From Caulobacter soli (GTDB lineage Bacteria > Pseudomonadota > Alphaproteobacteria > Caulobacterales > Caulobacteraceae), in contig NZ_CP049199.1 in the NCBI RefSeq assembly GCF_011045195.1, forward strand, positions 1,612,001-1,676,000: a stretch of 64,000 bases of DNA. Direction: 5' to 3'. The notes beneath the pieces are model-generated. The model had not been told where the DNA came from, ran no database searches, and saw only the letters and a program-made list of their open reading frames with translations. Shown in pieces: positions 1 through 8,649 of the stretch. The first letter of the stretch is position 1; every line of letters starts with the position of its first letter. The position numbers and the translations under genes were made by a program.

Positions 1-407
1 AGCGTCACGACCTTGGTCATCAGCAAGTCTCGCGCGCGGCGTCGTCGCGCGCTTGGGCGCACAGGCCTTGGGCGCGCAGAACGTCAGGCCGCCGTGCGCG
101 CTTGCAGACCGGCAGGGCGTGATCCCAGTCACCGCGATGCGCCGTGGTCCCCATGGGCGAGTCCTTGCTTCAAAACTTGCGTCAAAACCTCTCTAGTTAA
201 GACGCTCGGGTGTGTGGCCGCCTCCAAGTTTCGGAGAAAGGTTTCCCGCTCCAGACCGAAAAATTCGATGACCAAGTGGACTACTGGCTGAATCGGTTCG
301 GGAATTTTGGTTAAATCAGGTAAAATCCACGAGGGGCCAGGATCGCATCGTGCGCGCTTGGCGTCCGACGGCGTCAGAGGGGCGCCCCGCTACAGGACGT
401 CCAAGTC
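1..407. other. Intergenic/unassigned left edge with regulatory repeat
   Basis: No well-supported gene lies here. A 44-codon frame on the minus strand (154 down to 20, starting ATG with an AAGGA-type site 7 bases upstream) is the only small candidate and has no recognisable family, so it is not called. The segment 160-330 is less GC-rich than its surroundings and contains the paired GGTNAA repeat described separately, so it probably holds the promoter of the downstream sigma factor gene. Confidence 0.4.
309..328 (+). promoter_or_regulatory. Two-copy 10-base direct repeat (GGTNAA element) upstream of ECF sigma gene
   Basis: Two adjacent 10-mers, GGTTAAATCA and GGTAAAATCC, form a tandem direct repeat ending 79 bases before the sigma factor start. 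The same pattern (GGTNAA every 10 bases) recurs in other gaps of this window up to 18.5 kb. Tandem 10-11 base repeats on one helix face are the typical target of OmpR/PhoB/CadC winged-helix regulators; which protein binds is inference. Confidence 0.5.
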
Positions 408-1001
408 GTGCCGCACCTTCGTCCGATCGACCAATGGTTCGTCGACCAGGTCTTGCCCCTGGAGCCGATGCTGCTGGCCTCTGCGCGCAAGCTGGTCGAG
501 GACGCCGACGCCGCCCGGGATTTGGTGCAGGATGCGTTCATGCGCGTGCTGGCGGTGGAAGGTTGCGTCGCGATCGAGGCGCCTCATCCCTACATGCTGC
601 GCATCATGAAGAACCTAGCGATCCAGAAGCTGCGTCGCGCGCGGATCGCGCGGTTCGAGCAGCTTTCCATGGTCGACGAGTTCGACCTCGTCGACGAGGC
701 GCCCGACGCCTTCCAGGTCATCGCCGGGCGAGAACAGCTGGCGCGGTTCAAGGCGGCCTTGCGGGACCTGCCCGAGCGATGCCAGAGCGTGTTCGTCATG
801 CGCCGCCTGGAGGAGCGCTCACCCCGGGAGATCGCCCAGCGCCTGGGCGTCAGTCCTTCGACTTTGGAAAAGCGGCTGGCGCGCGCCCATCATCTGATCG
901 CTCGGGCCCTGGCCGCCACGCCAGCCCGCGTCCTTGACGACGATCGCGCCAGCGAGGCGTCGACCGTCCCCGCCAAGACCCGGAGCGTCCAATCGTCATA
1001 G
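408..1001 (+). CDS. ECF (FecI-like) RNA polymerase sigma factor
   Basis: Alternative sigma factor expected to direct RNA polymerase to the neighbouring FecR/TonB receptor genes or a small regulon. The 197-residue product has a region 2 (about 15-80, with DADAARDLVQDAFMRVL, the FecI/RpoE-type core-binding helix) and a region 4 helix-turn-helix (about 120-170, SPREIAQRLGVSPSTLEKRL). The start is a GTG with AGGA about 10 bases upstream. The C-terminal 25 residues after region 4 look disordered. It begins a sigma/FecR/TonB-receptor module, the layout of ferric-citrate-type cell-surface signalling, although the receptor here has no recognised iron-chelate motif. Family assignment is firm; the inducing ligand is unknown. 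Confidence 0.9.
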   Translation: MPHLRPIDQWFVDQVLPLEPMLLASARKLVEDADAARDLVQDAFMRVLAVEGCVAIEAPHPYMLRIMKNLAIQKLRRARIARFEQLSMVDEFDLVDEAPDAFQVIAGREQLARFKAALRDLPERCQSVFVMRRLEERSPREIAQRLGVSPSTLEKRLARAHHLIARALAATPARVLDDDRASEASTVPAKTRSVQSS

Positions 1002-1059
1002 AGGCGTCACACAGGTTGGAGGCGCTGGCCCGTTCAATCGTCTTGTCTTGTGGGGGCAG

Positions 1060-2034
1060 GTGAGAAAGGCGGCTCCAGGCGTGTTCGCAAACGATCCATC
1101 ATCGAGTGGTCAGACGGACGACGCGGTCTTGCGCGAAGCGGCGCTATGGCTGGCGCGCGCCGATCTGGGGACGCTGGACGAGGTCGCGTTCGAGCGCTGG
1201 CGCGCCGATCCGCGTCACGCCCTGGCTTATCTGCGAGTCGTCGATGCGTCCGCGCGAACGGCCGCGGCCGTCACCGGTCAAGATGTGCGCTCGCCCCGGC
1301 GTAAGCTCGACGTCACGCGGCGAGCGGCGATGGCCCTGGGCCTTGGCGCCCTGTCGCTCGGCGGCGGCGTTCTGCTAGCGGGTCGGGTCAACGCCCGTAG
1401 CCGCGCCTCCACGCCCGTGGGCGGGTTGCGCAAGGTGGAGCTGCCGCGCACCGGGGCCCTGATCCTCAACACCGACAGCGCCGCGTCCTGGCGCAATGAC
1501 CGCCAAGGCGCGCGGCTGTGGTTGGAACGGGGGGAGATCGCCCTGGACCTGGCCGACCAAGCCCCGCCGTTGCGGCTGACGGCGGGACAGGGCCACGCGC
1601 GATTGGCGCCAGGACGCTACAACGCGCGGCTTCGTCTGGGCCTTCTGGACCTGACGATCCTTCGCGGAGAGGCAAGGGTGGACGATCTGGACGAAGGTGG
1701 AGGCGCCGTCATTCGTGGTCCGCGCGCGGTTATGCTCATGTCGGGAAGGACCCTGGTCCGAGACGTGTCCTCCGAGGATCTCGCCGCGACCCAGGCTTGG
1801 CAGGGCGGCGACATCCTATTCGTGAACACGCCGCTGGCGGCGGCCGTCGAGGACTATAATCGCCACCTGCGGCGCAAGATCCTCATCGCCGATCCGGCCT
1901 TGGGCGACCTGCACGTGGGGGGACGTTTCACGGCGGCCGATCCTAGCGCCTTCCTCGAAGCCCTCCAGCTGGGTCTGGGAATCGAGGTGACGACATCGGA
2001 ACAATCCGTCATCTTGTCGAAAAAACGTAGATAA
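1060..2034 (+). CDS. FecR family anti-sigma/regulatory membrane protein
   Basis: Inner-membrane regulator that relays receptor occupancy to the sigma factor encoded just upstream. It has an N-terminal DUF4880-type segment (LREAALWLARADLG... with FERWRADPRHALAYLRV), one hydrophobic helix near the middle (ALGLGALSLGGGVLLAG), a FecR jelly-roll-like periplasmic domain (GARLWLERGEIALDL; VRDVSSEDLAATQAW) and a C-terminal STN-like tail (YNRHLRRKILIAD...GGRFTAADPSAFLEAL) that typically contacts the receptor plug. I place the start at GTG 1060, just before the conserved DUF4880 region; the frame is open back to 934, which would overlap the sigma gene by about 70 bases. The start is therefore uncertain, the family is not. 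Confidence 0.85.
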   Translation: MRKAAPGVFANDPSSSGQTDDAVLREAALWLARADLGTLDEVAFERWRADPRHALAYLRVVDASARTAAAVTGQDVRSPRRKLDVTRRAAMALGLGALSLGGGVLLAGRVNARSRASTPVGGLRKVELPRTGALILNTDSAASWRNDRQGARLWLERGEIALDLADQAPPLRLTAGQGHARLAPGRYNARLRLGLLDLTILRGEARVDDLDEGGGAVIRGPRAVMLMSGRTLVRDVSSEDLAATQAWQGGDILFVNTPLAAAVEDYNRHLRRKILIADPALGDLHVGGRFTAADPSAFLEALQLGLGIEVTTSEQSVILSKKRR

Positions 2035-2099
2035 ATCCGTGCTGGGGAGCGCGCCGCATCGGCCGTCCTGGGGCGATGGGGGACGGGACGCGCTTGGCC

Positions 2100-5012
2100 A
2101 TGAAACGCCACGCCGAGGGGCAAGGAGCTCGCGCCGGAGCATGGCGGCTCACGGCGCTGCTGACGTCGTCCATCCTCCTGTTGGAGCCAGCCGCGAGCCT
2201 AGCCGCGCCAAAGGCCTTCAACATTCCCCGTCGCACAATGGGAGAGGCGCTCAATCTCTTCGCCCAACAGGCTGGCGTTCAGATCTTCTTTCCCGGCGAG
2301 ATGATCGCTGGTCGCCGGACGCCCGCCCTGCGCGGCGTCATGGAGCCGCGCGCGGCCCTGGACAGGCTTATCGCCGATGCGGGACTGACGGTGGTCAAGG
2401 ACGATGGCCGGGTGATCGTCTTGCGGGTCGTTGCGACGCCTGATCGGGCAGGGGGCGCGGCACGCGATCCGGATCCGCCGCGATCGCGGGCGGCCAGGCC
2501 CAACAGCGACGCGGCCACGCCGCTCGAGGAGGTCATCGTCACCAGCGGACCGCGGGCGGGCGACCTGAAGCGAGACAGCGACACAGTCGTCAACACCATC
2601 ACCCAGCTGGAAATCCAGCGCCTGCCCAACCTCGACATCTCCGACGTCCTGGCGCGCCTCCCGGGCATGCGGCGCAACGAGACCCAAAGCGGAGAGAACC
2701 GCTACGTCCAGATCCGTGGGCTCAACAATTCGGCGGCCTCCCAGTCGATCGATGGCGTGCTGCTGACCAACTACGCCAATCCCTCGCGCGCGACCCCGAC
2801 CGAGCTTCTTCCAGCCTACTTCGTCAAGGACATCACCGTGACCTCGACGGTGACGCCGGATCTCGACGAGAACGCCAATTCCGCCCACGTGGCCATCACC
2901 ACCATCAGCGGCCTGGACAACCAGGGCCGGCGGCTGGCCGATCTTCGGGCCTTCGTCGGCGACAACAATCGTTCGGGTGGCGCGCGAAGCACCGAGCGTC
3001 CTCTGCGGCTGGTCGGCGCCTGGAGGGGCGCGCTGGACGACGCGGGGCGTATCGGCCTGGCGCTCGGCGCCAGCCTCGACCATTTGGGTTCGCGCCAGGA
3101 CGCCACGTCGTTGTCCGGCTACAACGCCGTCAATGGCGTGCTAGTCCCGTTTGGCGCCCTCACCCGAGGCGAGACCTACACCCGCACTCGGCGGCTTTCG
3201 GCCACGGCGCGGCTGGATATCCGGCCTGACGAGCGCCTGTCCATGTTCGCCGAATACTTCTTCCTCAATCACGACTTCACGACCGAGCAACGCCTGGCGG
3301 CGGTGACGGTCGCGACCGCTGACGCCTCCAATGCGACCGACGGCGCGGGTCGGTTTGGCGCGGGCGCGGCCAATTTCGGTTTCTATCGCACCGAGGCCGA
3401 AGCGACCGGGCAACTTGTCCAACTGGGCGGCGACTATCGGATCGGGCCAAGCGACACCCTTTCGGCGCGCTTGGGCGTGACGTTCAACCGGGCCATCACC
3501 GGCCGGGACGGCGGCGCCTTCGCGCAGGCGGCCAGCGTGTTCACGACGCCGATCGGCTATGTCTACAGCCACAACCTACTCGACTTCACGTCGGGCGGCG
3601 GTGGGGCCTCAAGCGATCCGGCCAACTATCGTCTGACCGGAAAGTTCGCGTTGGGCGATACGCTTCTGCGCGATCAGAACTATTTCGCCAGGGTCGACTA
3701 CGCGCACAACATCGCGACCGCCGACCAAGGCCTGGGCGTCAAGTTGGGGGCGCAGTTGAAGACCTTGGACCGCAGCAACCTGCAGCGCGGCTACGCGCGC
3801 CTGGCGCCTGCGGAAGGGATTGCGCTGTCGGACGTCACCGACGCCCCGAGCCTGACCCTGTTTCGACCGATCGACTGGAAGCGCGACGCCTTCCTGGACC
3901 TGCTCAATCGGCGAGGCTCGCCAGCGCCCGACGCCAACGGCCTCTATGCGCTAGATCCCGCCGATGGCTACGGCCAGAACTTCAACGGTTCCGAGAGGGT
4001 CGGGGTCGGCTATGGGATCGTCTCGTACGGCGGCGCGCGCGGTCGTCTCTCGGCCGGGGTCCGCGCCGCTCACACCCATCGCGAACTCGATCAATACGAG
4101 CCCGATGCGGTCGGCCGTTATGTGCAGGCGCACTACGCCCAGGGCTATTGGCACGTTCTGCCCAGCGCCTACGGCGCGCTGGACGTGACCTCGAGATTGA
4201 AGCTGCGCGCGGCCTTCACCAAGACGCTGGAACGGCCTTCGGTCAATGCCGCCTCGCGTCGCTTGGTCATCAACTACGACACACCGATCACGCGGGTGAT
4301 CACCTATAGCGACCCCTATCTGATGCCGATCCGGTCTAGCAATTTCGACGCCGCCGCCGAGTACTACTACGGCCGCGGCGCCTATTTTTCGCTGGGCTCC
4401 TTCAGCAAGGACCTGCGCGACATTCCCGCCGTGAGCAGCACTCAATCGATCGCCGCCGATGGCGTGAGAGAGGTCACCACCTATACGAAGAACGTTCGCG
4501 AGGTGAACGGTAAGAAGGTCTACGGCCGCATCAACGGCTTGGAGGTGGTCTGGGCGGACCCGAGCCTGCCCTACCTGCCCGATCGGTGGGGCAATCTTGG
4601 CCTGACCCTGTCCTACACCTACACGGACTACCGCATCACCGCGATCAATGGCGGCAATGGCCAGGCCGCCACTAACACCCGTCTCGTCGACGCCGCGCCA
4701 CGGGACCTGTTCAACGCGTTCCTGGCCTACAACAAGGGGCCTTTCGCGGCCAACCTCTCAGCTCAGGAAATGTCTCCGCCGCCAGGCGCGGCCTACGACC
4801 CGGCCAATGACCGGCGCGCCAAATACGAATGGCTTGTCGACCTGCAGGCCAGTTGGCGCATCAGCGACGCGGCGCGGGTCCTGGTCGAGGGGCGCAACCT
4901 GTTCGACCAGGACATCACCGACCGCTACGGCGCCACCAACTATGGTCCGGCCTATCAGGTCCGGCACAACGGCCGCACGGTCTGGCTGGGCCTCCAGATG
5001 ACGCTGTTCTGA
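2100..5012 (+). CDS. TonB-dependent receptor with N-terminal STN signalling domain
   Basis: Outer-membrane gated beta-barrel for energised uptake of a scarce substrate. The 970-residue product has a signal peptide (about 1-37), a secretin/TonB N-terminal (STN) domain (about 40-115, starting AFNIPRRTMGEALNLFAQQAG), a TonB-box-like stretch before the plug (PLEEVIVTS), a plug domain with LPNLDISDVLARLPGM and VQIRGL, and a barrel ending in the usual aromatic GLQMTLF. The plug style (DVLARLPGMRRNE.., DGVLLTNY) resembles the Caulobacter/Xanthomonas receptor subfamily, often used for oligosaccharides or peptides rather than siderophores. STN plus upstream sigma and FecR shows it can signal as well as transport. 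An in-frame ATG at 2076 is possible, but 2100 begins a standard signal peptide. The adjacent peptidase-like hydrolase may act on the imported ligand (inference). Confidence 0.9.
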   Translation: MKRHAEGQGARAGAWRLTALLTSSILLLEPAASLAAPKAFNIPRRTMGEALNLFAQQAGVQIFFPGEMIAGRRTPALRGVMEPRAALDRLIADAGLTVVKDDGRVIVLRVVATPDRAGGAARDPDPPRSRAARPNSDAATPLEEVIVTSGPRAGDLKRDSDTVVNTITQLEIQRLPNLDISDVLARLPGMRRNETQSGENRYVQIRGLNNSAASQSIDGVLLTNYANPSRATPTELLPAYFVKDITVTSTVTPDLDENANSAHVAITTISGLDNQGRRLADLRAFVGDNNRSGGARSTERPLRLVGAWRGALDDAGRIGLALGASLDHLGSRQDATSLSGYNAVNGVLVPFGALTRGETYTRTRRLSATARLDIRPDERLSMFAEYFFLNHDFTTEQRLAAVTVATADASNATDGAGRFGAGAANFGFYRTEAEATGQLVQLGGDYRIGPSDTLSARLGVTFNRAITGRDGGAFAQAASVFTTPIGYVYSHNLLDFTSGGGGASSDPANYRLTGKFALGDTLLRDQNYFARVDYAHNIATADQGLGVKLGAQLKTLDRSNLQRGYARLAPAEGIALSDVTDAPSLTLFRPIDWKRDAFLDLLNRRGSPAPDANGLYALDPADGYGQNFNGSERVGVGYGIVSYGGARGRLSAGVRAAHTHRELDQYEPDAVGRYVQAHYAQGYWHVLPSAYGALDVTSRLKLRAAFTKTLERPSVNAASRRLVINYDTPITRVITYSDPYLMPIRSSNFDAAAEYYYGRGAYFSLGSFSKDLRDIPAVSSTQSIAADGVREVTTYTKNVREVNGKKVYGRINGLEVVWADPSLPYLPDRWGNLGLTLSYTYTDYRITAINGGNGQAATNTRLVDAAPRDLFNAFLAYNKGPFAANLSAQEMSPPPGAAYDPANDRRAKYEWLVDLQASWRISDAARVLVEGRNLFDQDITDRYGATNYGPAYQVRHNGRTVWLGLQMTLF

Positions 5013-5023
5013 GGGTGGCGGAC

Positions 5024-5061
5024 CTGGCGACGGCGCGCCCTTGCGTACGCGCCGTCGCCAG
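5024..5061. terminator. Bidirectional terminator hairpin between convergent genes
   Basis: A perfect 14-base inverted repeat (arms 5024-5037 and 5048-5061, 10-base loop) lies in the short gap between the TonB receptor stop and the oppositely oriented hydrolase stop. It is very GC-rich with only short T tracts, so it probably serves both strands. Confidence 0.75.
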
Positions 5062-5068
5062 GCGCGTT

Positions 5069-6046
5069 CTAGGCCTTGGCCAGGAAATTGCGGACCAGGG
5101 TGTTATAGGCGGCAGGCTGTTCGACCATGTTCATGTGCGAACAGCCTGGCATCACCACCATCTGGCGCCGCCCGGCGACGCCGTCGCGGATGGCCTCATG
5201 GCAATCGAGGGTGATCTCGTCGAACTCGCCGGTGACGATCAGGGTGTCCTGGGTGATCGCCTTCAAATCCTTTCGGCGGTCCCAGTCCTTCATCACGCCC
5301 GTGATCGTGAACTCGTTGGGTCCGTTCAACACCTTGTAGGCGATGGACTTGCCCAGGGCCTCGAACGACACCAAGGCGTCCGGCGTCGGGGCCACGCGCA
5401 TCAGGTGGGCGTCATAGAAGGCCTGGACCAGGGCCGCGTATTCGGGCGTGCCCATCTTGCCCGTCTCCTCCATGCCGCGCAGCTTGCCGGCGAAGCCGTC
5501 GGGCATGGCGTCGATCAGACGATGGAAGCCGGCGACGGCCTGGGGAATGCTGGCCAAGGCGCCGCTGAGAACCAGCTTCTCGACCCCCTTGCCGCGACCC
5601 TGGCACAGATACTCAATGGCCAGGAGCGTGCCCCACGAGTGGCCATAGAGGATGACCTTGTCCAGGCCCAGCGCCCGCCGCACCGCCTCCAGCTCGTCGA
5701 CCGAGCGCTGAATGGTGTAGAGGCTCTCGTCGGCCGGGGCGTCGGCCTTTCCGCAACCCAGCTGATCATAGAAGATCACCGGGCGCTCATCGGCCAGGGC
5801 CGCCATCGACAGCAGGTAGTTGTGGGCCGCGCCGGGGCCGCCGTGCAGGGTCAGCAGCGGCGTCTTGCCGCCCGCGCCGAACTTGCGCCAGTAGATCTTG
5901 CCGCCGGGAACGGCTGTGTAGCCCTCGGCTTGCGGGATGGCGGCGAACGCCCGGCCCGTCCCGCCGGCGGCGGCCAGGCCCGCGCCGATCATCGCCGCGC
6001 CCGCCTTGAGCGCCGTGCGGCGGGTCCAGTTTCCGGTCGTGGTCAT
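5069..6046 (-). CDS. Tat-exported alpha/beta hydrolase, proline iminopeptidase-like
   Basis: Predicted serine hydrolase of the prolyl aminopeptidase (S33) type, which releases N-terminal proline or related residues from small peptides. It has a twin-arginine-like leader (WTRRTALKAGAAMIGAGLAA), an oxyanion HGGPG motif (TLHGGPGAAHNYL), the nucleophile elbow GHSWG, a later Asp (GEFDEI) and a C-terminal His (PGCSHMNM). Length (325 residues) fits the family. Export to the periplasm suggests it processes peptides after outer-membrane uptake; the neighbouring TonB receptor is a plausible partner but transcribed convergently. Upstream, a paired GGTNAA repeat sits about 90 bases from the start in the same orientation. 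Confidence 0.85.
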   Translation of the reverse strand: MTTTGNWTRRTALKAGAAMIGAGLAAAGGTGRAFAAIPQAEGYTAVPGGKIYWRKFGAGGKTPLLTLHGGPGAAHNYLLSMAALADERPVIFYDQLGCGKADAPADESLYTIQRSVDELEAVRRALGLDKVILYGHSWGTLLAIEYLCQGRGKGVEKLVLSGALASIPQAVAGFHRLIDAMPDGFAGKLRGMEETGKMGTPEYAALVQAFYDAHLMRVAPTPDALVSFEALGKSIAYKVLNGPNEFTITGVMKDWDRRKDLKAITQDTLIVTGEFDEITLDCHEAIRDGVAGRRQMVVMPGCSHMNMVEQPAAYNTLVRNFLAKA

Positions 6047-6131
6047 GTCGTTACTCCTTGGTCACTGAGGCGCGGCTTGCCGCCGGAGGCGCTCTAGACC
6101 GAAGCGAGGCGGCGCGCGACGGCGTGAAGGC

Positions 6132-6151
6132 AGGATTCACCAGATTTTACC
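6132..6151 (-). promoter_or_regulatory. Two-copy 10-base direct repeat (GGTNAA element) upstream of hydrolase
   Basis: On the minus strand the sequence reads GGTAAAATCT then GGTGAATCCT, an exact 10-base period, 86 bases before the hydrolase start and pointing toward it. It matches the element at 309-328 closely (shared GGTAAAATC core). Confidence 0.5.
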
Positions 6152-6232
6152 GGAGCGGGGGCGTGTGGTTGCGCGCGGTATCTCTAGTGGGAAAGATTCG
6201 ATCTCTACGCCGCGCGCCAAGGGCCTATGCCT

Positions 6233-6266
6233 GGCTCGCGCCGGTCGATCCTGACCGGCGCGAGCC
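6233..6266. terminator. Hairpin downstream of the alcohol dehydrogenase gene
   Basis: Perfect 14-base inverted repeat (arms 6233-6246 and 6253-6266, 6-base loop) 25 bases beyond the stop of the minus-strand dehydrogenase gene. No T-run follows on the minus strand, so the terminator call rests on stem strength and position. Confidence 0.6.
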
Positions 6267-6290
6267 CTTTCGTCGTGCTGGACTGGCCGA

Positions 6291-7343
6291 TCAGAAGGTC
6301 ATCACCGCCCGGCCCAGGATGTCGCCGACACGCAGCCGGTCGATGTACTCGTTGATCTGCTCGAACTTGAACAGCTCGACGGTGTGTTTGATCTTGTCCT
6401 GCGCCGCCAACGCCATGATCTCCATCAGGTCGGCGTTGTTGCCCCAGAACGAGCCTTGGAAGGTCTGTTCGCGCGACACCCGTGGGAACAGCGGTACGTC
6501 GATCCGATCGCCGACCAGGCCCACGTCGACATAGTGGCCGCTGATCGACAGCAGGCTGAAGGCCAGCTGCATCATTTCCGGCGCGCCGGCGCAGTCGATG
6601 ATCGCGTCGAGCTCGGGCTGGCCGACTGCTTGGTTCAGTTCCTTGGCGATGTCGGCGTGCGTCTTGTCGCCGACCGCGATCGTGTGCTCGACCCCGTATT
6701 GCTTGGCGATCGCCAGTTTGTCCTCGCTGCGGGCGAAGGCCACGACCTTGGCGCCGCCGCCCAGAAGTTGGGCGTACTGGACGGCGTACTGGCCAAGGCC
6801 GCCGACGCCGAACACGCCCAGCACCCGATCGGGGCCCAGGGCGCCGGCGTTGCGCAGTTTCTTGACGCCGCGATAGGGCGTCATGCCCGCGTCGGTCAGT
6901 GGGGCCAGTTGTTCGAACTTCAGATGTTTGGCGACCTTGATGACATAGCGCGCCGGAACAGGGATGAACTCGGCGAACCCGCCCCACTTGCCAAAGCCCG
7001 GCCAGCGCACGTTCGGACAGATCTGGGTGTTGCCGACCGCGCAATGGCGGCAGGTGCCATCGCCCCAGCCCGGAGCGACCACCACGTGGTCGCCTTCCTC
7101 GAACGCGCCCTTGGGGACAGCGCCGCCCAGCTGGTGGACAACCCCGGTGATCTCGTGGCCGACGATGATCGGCGGCGGAATGTCCGCGTAGGGGCGGAAG
7201 TAGCCGTCGATCAACTGGACGTCCGAGCGGCACATGCCGCAGGCCTTGACCTGGACCAGGACCTCGTCGGCGGCGATCTCGGGGACCGGAACGTCGTCCA
7301 GGACGAGCGGCTTGCCGTATTCGAGCAGTCGGGCGGCTTTCAT
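6291..7343 (-). CDS. Zinc-dependent, NAD(P)-linked alcohol dehydrogenase (MDR family)
   Basis: Oxidises alcohols to aldehydes/ketones or the reverse with NAD(P). The 350-residue product shows the MDR catalytic zinc site (CGMCRSDVQ; GHEITGVV), a structural-zinc-like Cys cluster near GDGTCRHCAVGNTQICPN, the Rossmann glycine motif (VLGVFGVGGLGQYAVQYAQ) and the C-terminal VGDILGRAVMTF typical of the class. The frame stays open to 7661, but the ATG at 7343 has an AAGGAG site six bases upstream and begins the conserved MKAARLLEYG; an ATG at 7349 abuts the Shine-Dalgarno and is less likely. It is divergent from the GlcG-like gene; the shared gap carries several GGTNAA repeats. Confidence 0.9.
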   Translation of the reverse strand: MKAARLLEYGKPLVLDDVPVPEIAADEVLVQVKACGMCRSDVQLIDGYFRPYADIPPPIIVGHEITGVVHQLGGAVPKGAFEEGDHVVVAPGWGDGTCRHCAVGNTQICPNVRWPGFGKWGGFAEFIPVPARYVIKVAKHLKFEQLAPLTDAGMTPYRGVKKLRNAGALGPDRVLGVFGVGGLGQYAVQYAQLLGGGAKVVAFARSEDKLAIAKQYGVEHTIAVGDKTHADIAKELNQAVGQPELDAIIDCAGAPEMMQLAFSLLSISGHYVDVGLVGDRIDVPLFPRVSREQTFQGSFWGNNADLMEIMALAAQDKIKHTVELFKFEQINEYIDRLRVGDILGRAVMTF

Positions 7344-7507
7344 GGACATCTCCTTATGAAGAACGGGAACCAGGGGGGACAGGCTAGGCCCCGGGCGCTC
7401 AGTCGCTTTGGCCTTGGCGTCGGACGGGCCGAGGCCGACGTCCCGCGCCAGGCATGGCGCAAGCGCCCGTTGCCAGGAGAAGGCTAGCAACGGGCCGGGT
7501 TGGCGGG

Positions 7508-7618
7508 GGTCAAAAGGGGTAAAAGATCGCGGCCAGGCCCCGGGCCTGGGTGAACAACGGTAAATCCCGTCGCGTCTTGGCCCACCGGAAGGCCTGCGCC
7601 ATTTGACCGCGATTAACA
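7508..7618. promoter_or_regulatory. Cluster of three GGTNAA direct-repeat pairs in a divergent promoter region
   Basis: Within the 432-base divergent gap are three 10-base-period pairs: 7508-7527 plus strand (GGTCAAAAGG, GGTAAAAGAT), 7549-7568 plus strand (GGTGAACAAC, GGTAAATCCC) and 7599-7618 minus strand (TGTTAATCGC, GGTCAAATGG). Plus-strand pairs point to the GlcG-like gene, the minus-strand pair to the dehydrogenase, as expected for coordinated control of both. The rest of the gap (7350-7507 and 7619-7775) holds no visible gene. Confidence 0.5.
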
Positions 7619-7775
7619 GGTCGGGCGCGCCCAGCCGGACTAGCCTTCTCCTGGTCGTCACGCCTCAGGGGGCGCAGAGCGCGACCATCGGCGCGATTTT
7701 CGCGCGTCGATCGCAAGTCGAGCCCCGCCCCGTGCGCCGCGGCCGTGGCCGCTCGCGGCTGCGAAGGAGACCAGG

Positions 7776-8204
7776 ATGCCCAGAACGTTCCAGACCCTCA
7801 CCCTCGACGACGCCAGGACGATGCTGGTGGCCGCAGAGGCGAAGGCCGCGACCTTCGGCCTGCCTTACAATATCGCCGTCGTCGACGCAGGCGGCCACCT
7901 GATCGCCTTCGTGCGCCAGGACGGCGCGTTGATCGGCAGCATCGATCTGGCCATCGACAAGGCCATGACCGCGCGGATTTTCGACAAGCCTACCGACCTG
8001 TTGGCCGAATTGGCCGCGCCGGGCCGCCCCCTGTTTGGGATCGACCAGAGCAATGGCGGCAAGGTGGTGATCTTCGGCGGCGGGCTGCCCGTCACGGTGG
8101 AAGACGCGGTCATCGGCGCGGTGGGCGCCAGCGCCGGATCCGTCGAACAGGACATCGCCGTCGCCCGGGCCGCCGTGGACGCACTGTCGGCGTCTCTCGC
8201 CTAG
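7776..8204 (+). CDS. GlcG/HbpS-like heme-binding-fold protein
   Basis: Small cytoplasmic protein of the GlcG/HbpS (PF03928) family, 142 residues. Seen are the conserved helix (LTLDDARTMLVAAEAKA), the central strand motif PYNIAVVDAGGHLIAFVRQDGA, and the family loop FGGGLPVTVEDAVIGAVGASAGSVEQD. Members bind heme or act as cofactors/sensors near redox enzymes; many have no proven activity. A strong GAAGGAG site precedes the ATG. It sits divergent to an alcohol dehydrogenase, a frequent type of neighbour for this family, so a role in alcohol/aldehyde or redox metabolism is plausible (inference). Confidence 0.85.
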   Translation: MPRTFQTLTLDDARTMLVAAEAKAATFGLPYNIAVVDAGGHLIAFVRQDGALIGSIDLAIDKAMTARIFDKPTDLLAELAAPGRPLFGIDQSNGGKVVIFGGGLPVTVEDAVIGAVGASAGSVEQDIAVARAAVDALSASLA

Positions 8205-8226
8205 AGCGGATAACGGGAACCCTACC

Positions 8227-8647
8227 ATGCACGCGCACGCCAAACCCCGTCTCAAGCGAAGGATCGCCGATGGCCTGGACCTGTCCGCGGTCGGGCTTTC
8301 GCTGCTGTGCATGCTGCATTGCCTGGCGGTTCCGGCCCTGGCCCTGACGCTGCCGGCTCTGGGCGCCCTGGCCAACGCCGAATGGGTTCATCTGGCGCTG
8401 CTGGTGGTCGCCGCGCCCATCGCGCTTATCGTGTTCGTCGACCTTCGCGCGCGCAGCCCTCGTCACGGGTGGATGTTGGGCTCTGGCGCTCGCCGGGCTG
8501 GCGCTGATGCTGGCGGGCGCGCTCGAATTTCCCAATCGCGATTGGGACCGGCCGCTGACCTTGGTGGGTGGGGTGGCTCTGGCATGCGCGCATTTGGCCA
8601 ACTGGCGGCGACTGCACGCCCTGTCGCATCGCCTAGGCGGGAGCTGA
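8227..8647 (+). pseudogene. MerC-domain membrane protein gene with a +1 frameshift
   Basis: MerC-type small inner-membrane protein (mercuric-ion transport family; many non-mer homologues). The first part reads MerC-like, including the Cys/His signature in SLLCMLHCLAVPAL and a second hydrophobic helix to about 8455. After that, the same frame becomes non-hydrophobic and Arg/Gly-rich, while the next frame (from about 8462) encodes the missing transmembrane segments (WALALAGLALMLAGALEF; LTLVGGVALACAHLANWRRL) and stops at 8645-8647. Removing one G from the GGG run near 8466-8469 restores a single reading frame of about 140 codons. Left unrepaired, the first frame runs through into the next gene and would produce a spurious 255-residue fusion. 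This is a real mutation or a sequencing error; the sequence alone cannot tell. Confidence 0.75.
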
Positions 8648-8649
8648 CG

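Noticed and set aside
13..291. A 92-codon Arg-rich frame at the left edge
   Set aside because: Arg/Ser-rich composition typical of a non-coding frame in GC-rich DNA, no start signal or recognisable motif.
309..328. CtrA binding site (TTAA-N7-TTAA)
   Set aside because: GGTTAA resembles one CtrA half-site, but the second half-site and 7-base spacing are missing; the 10-base tandem pattern occurs elsewhere without TTAA.
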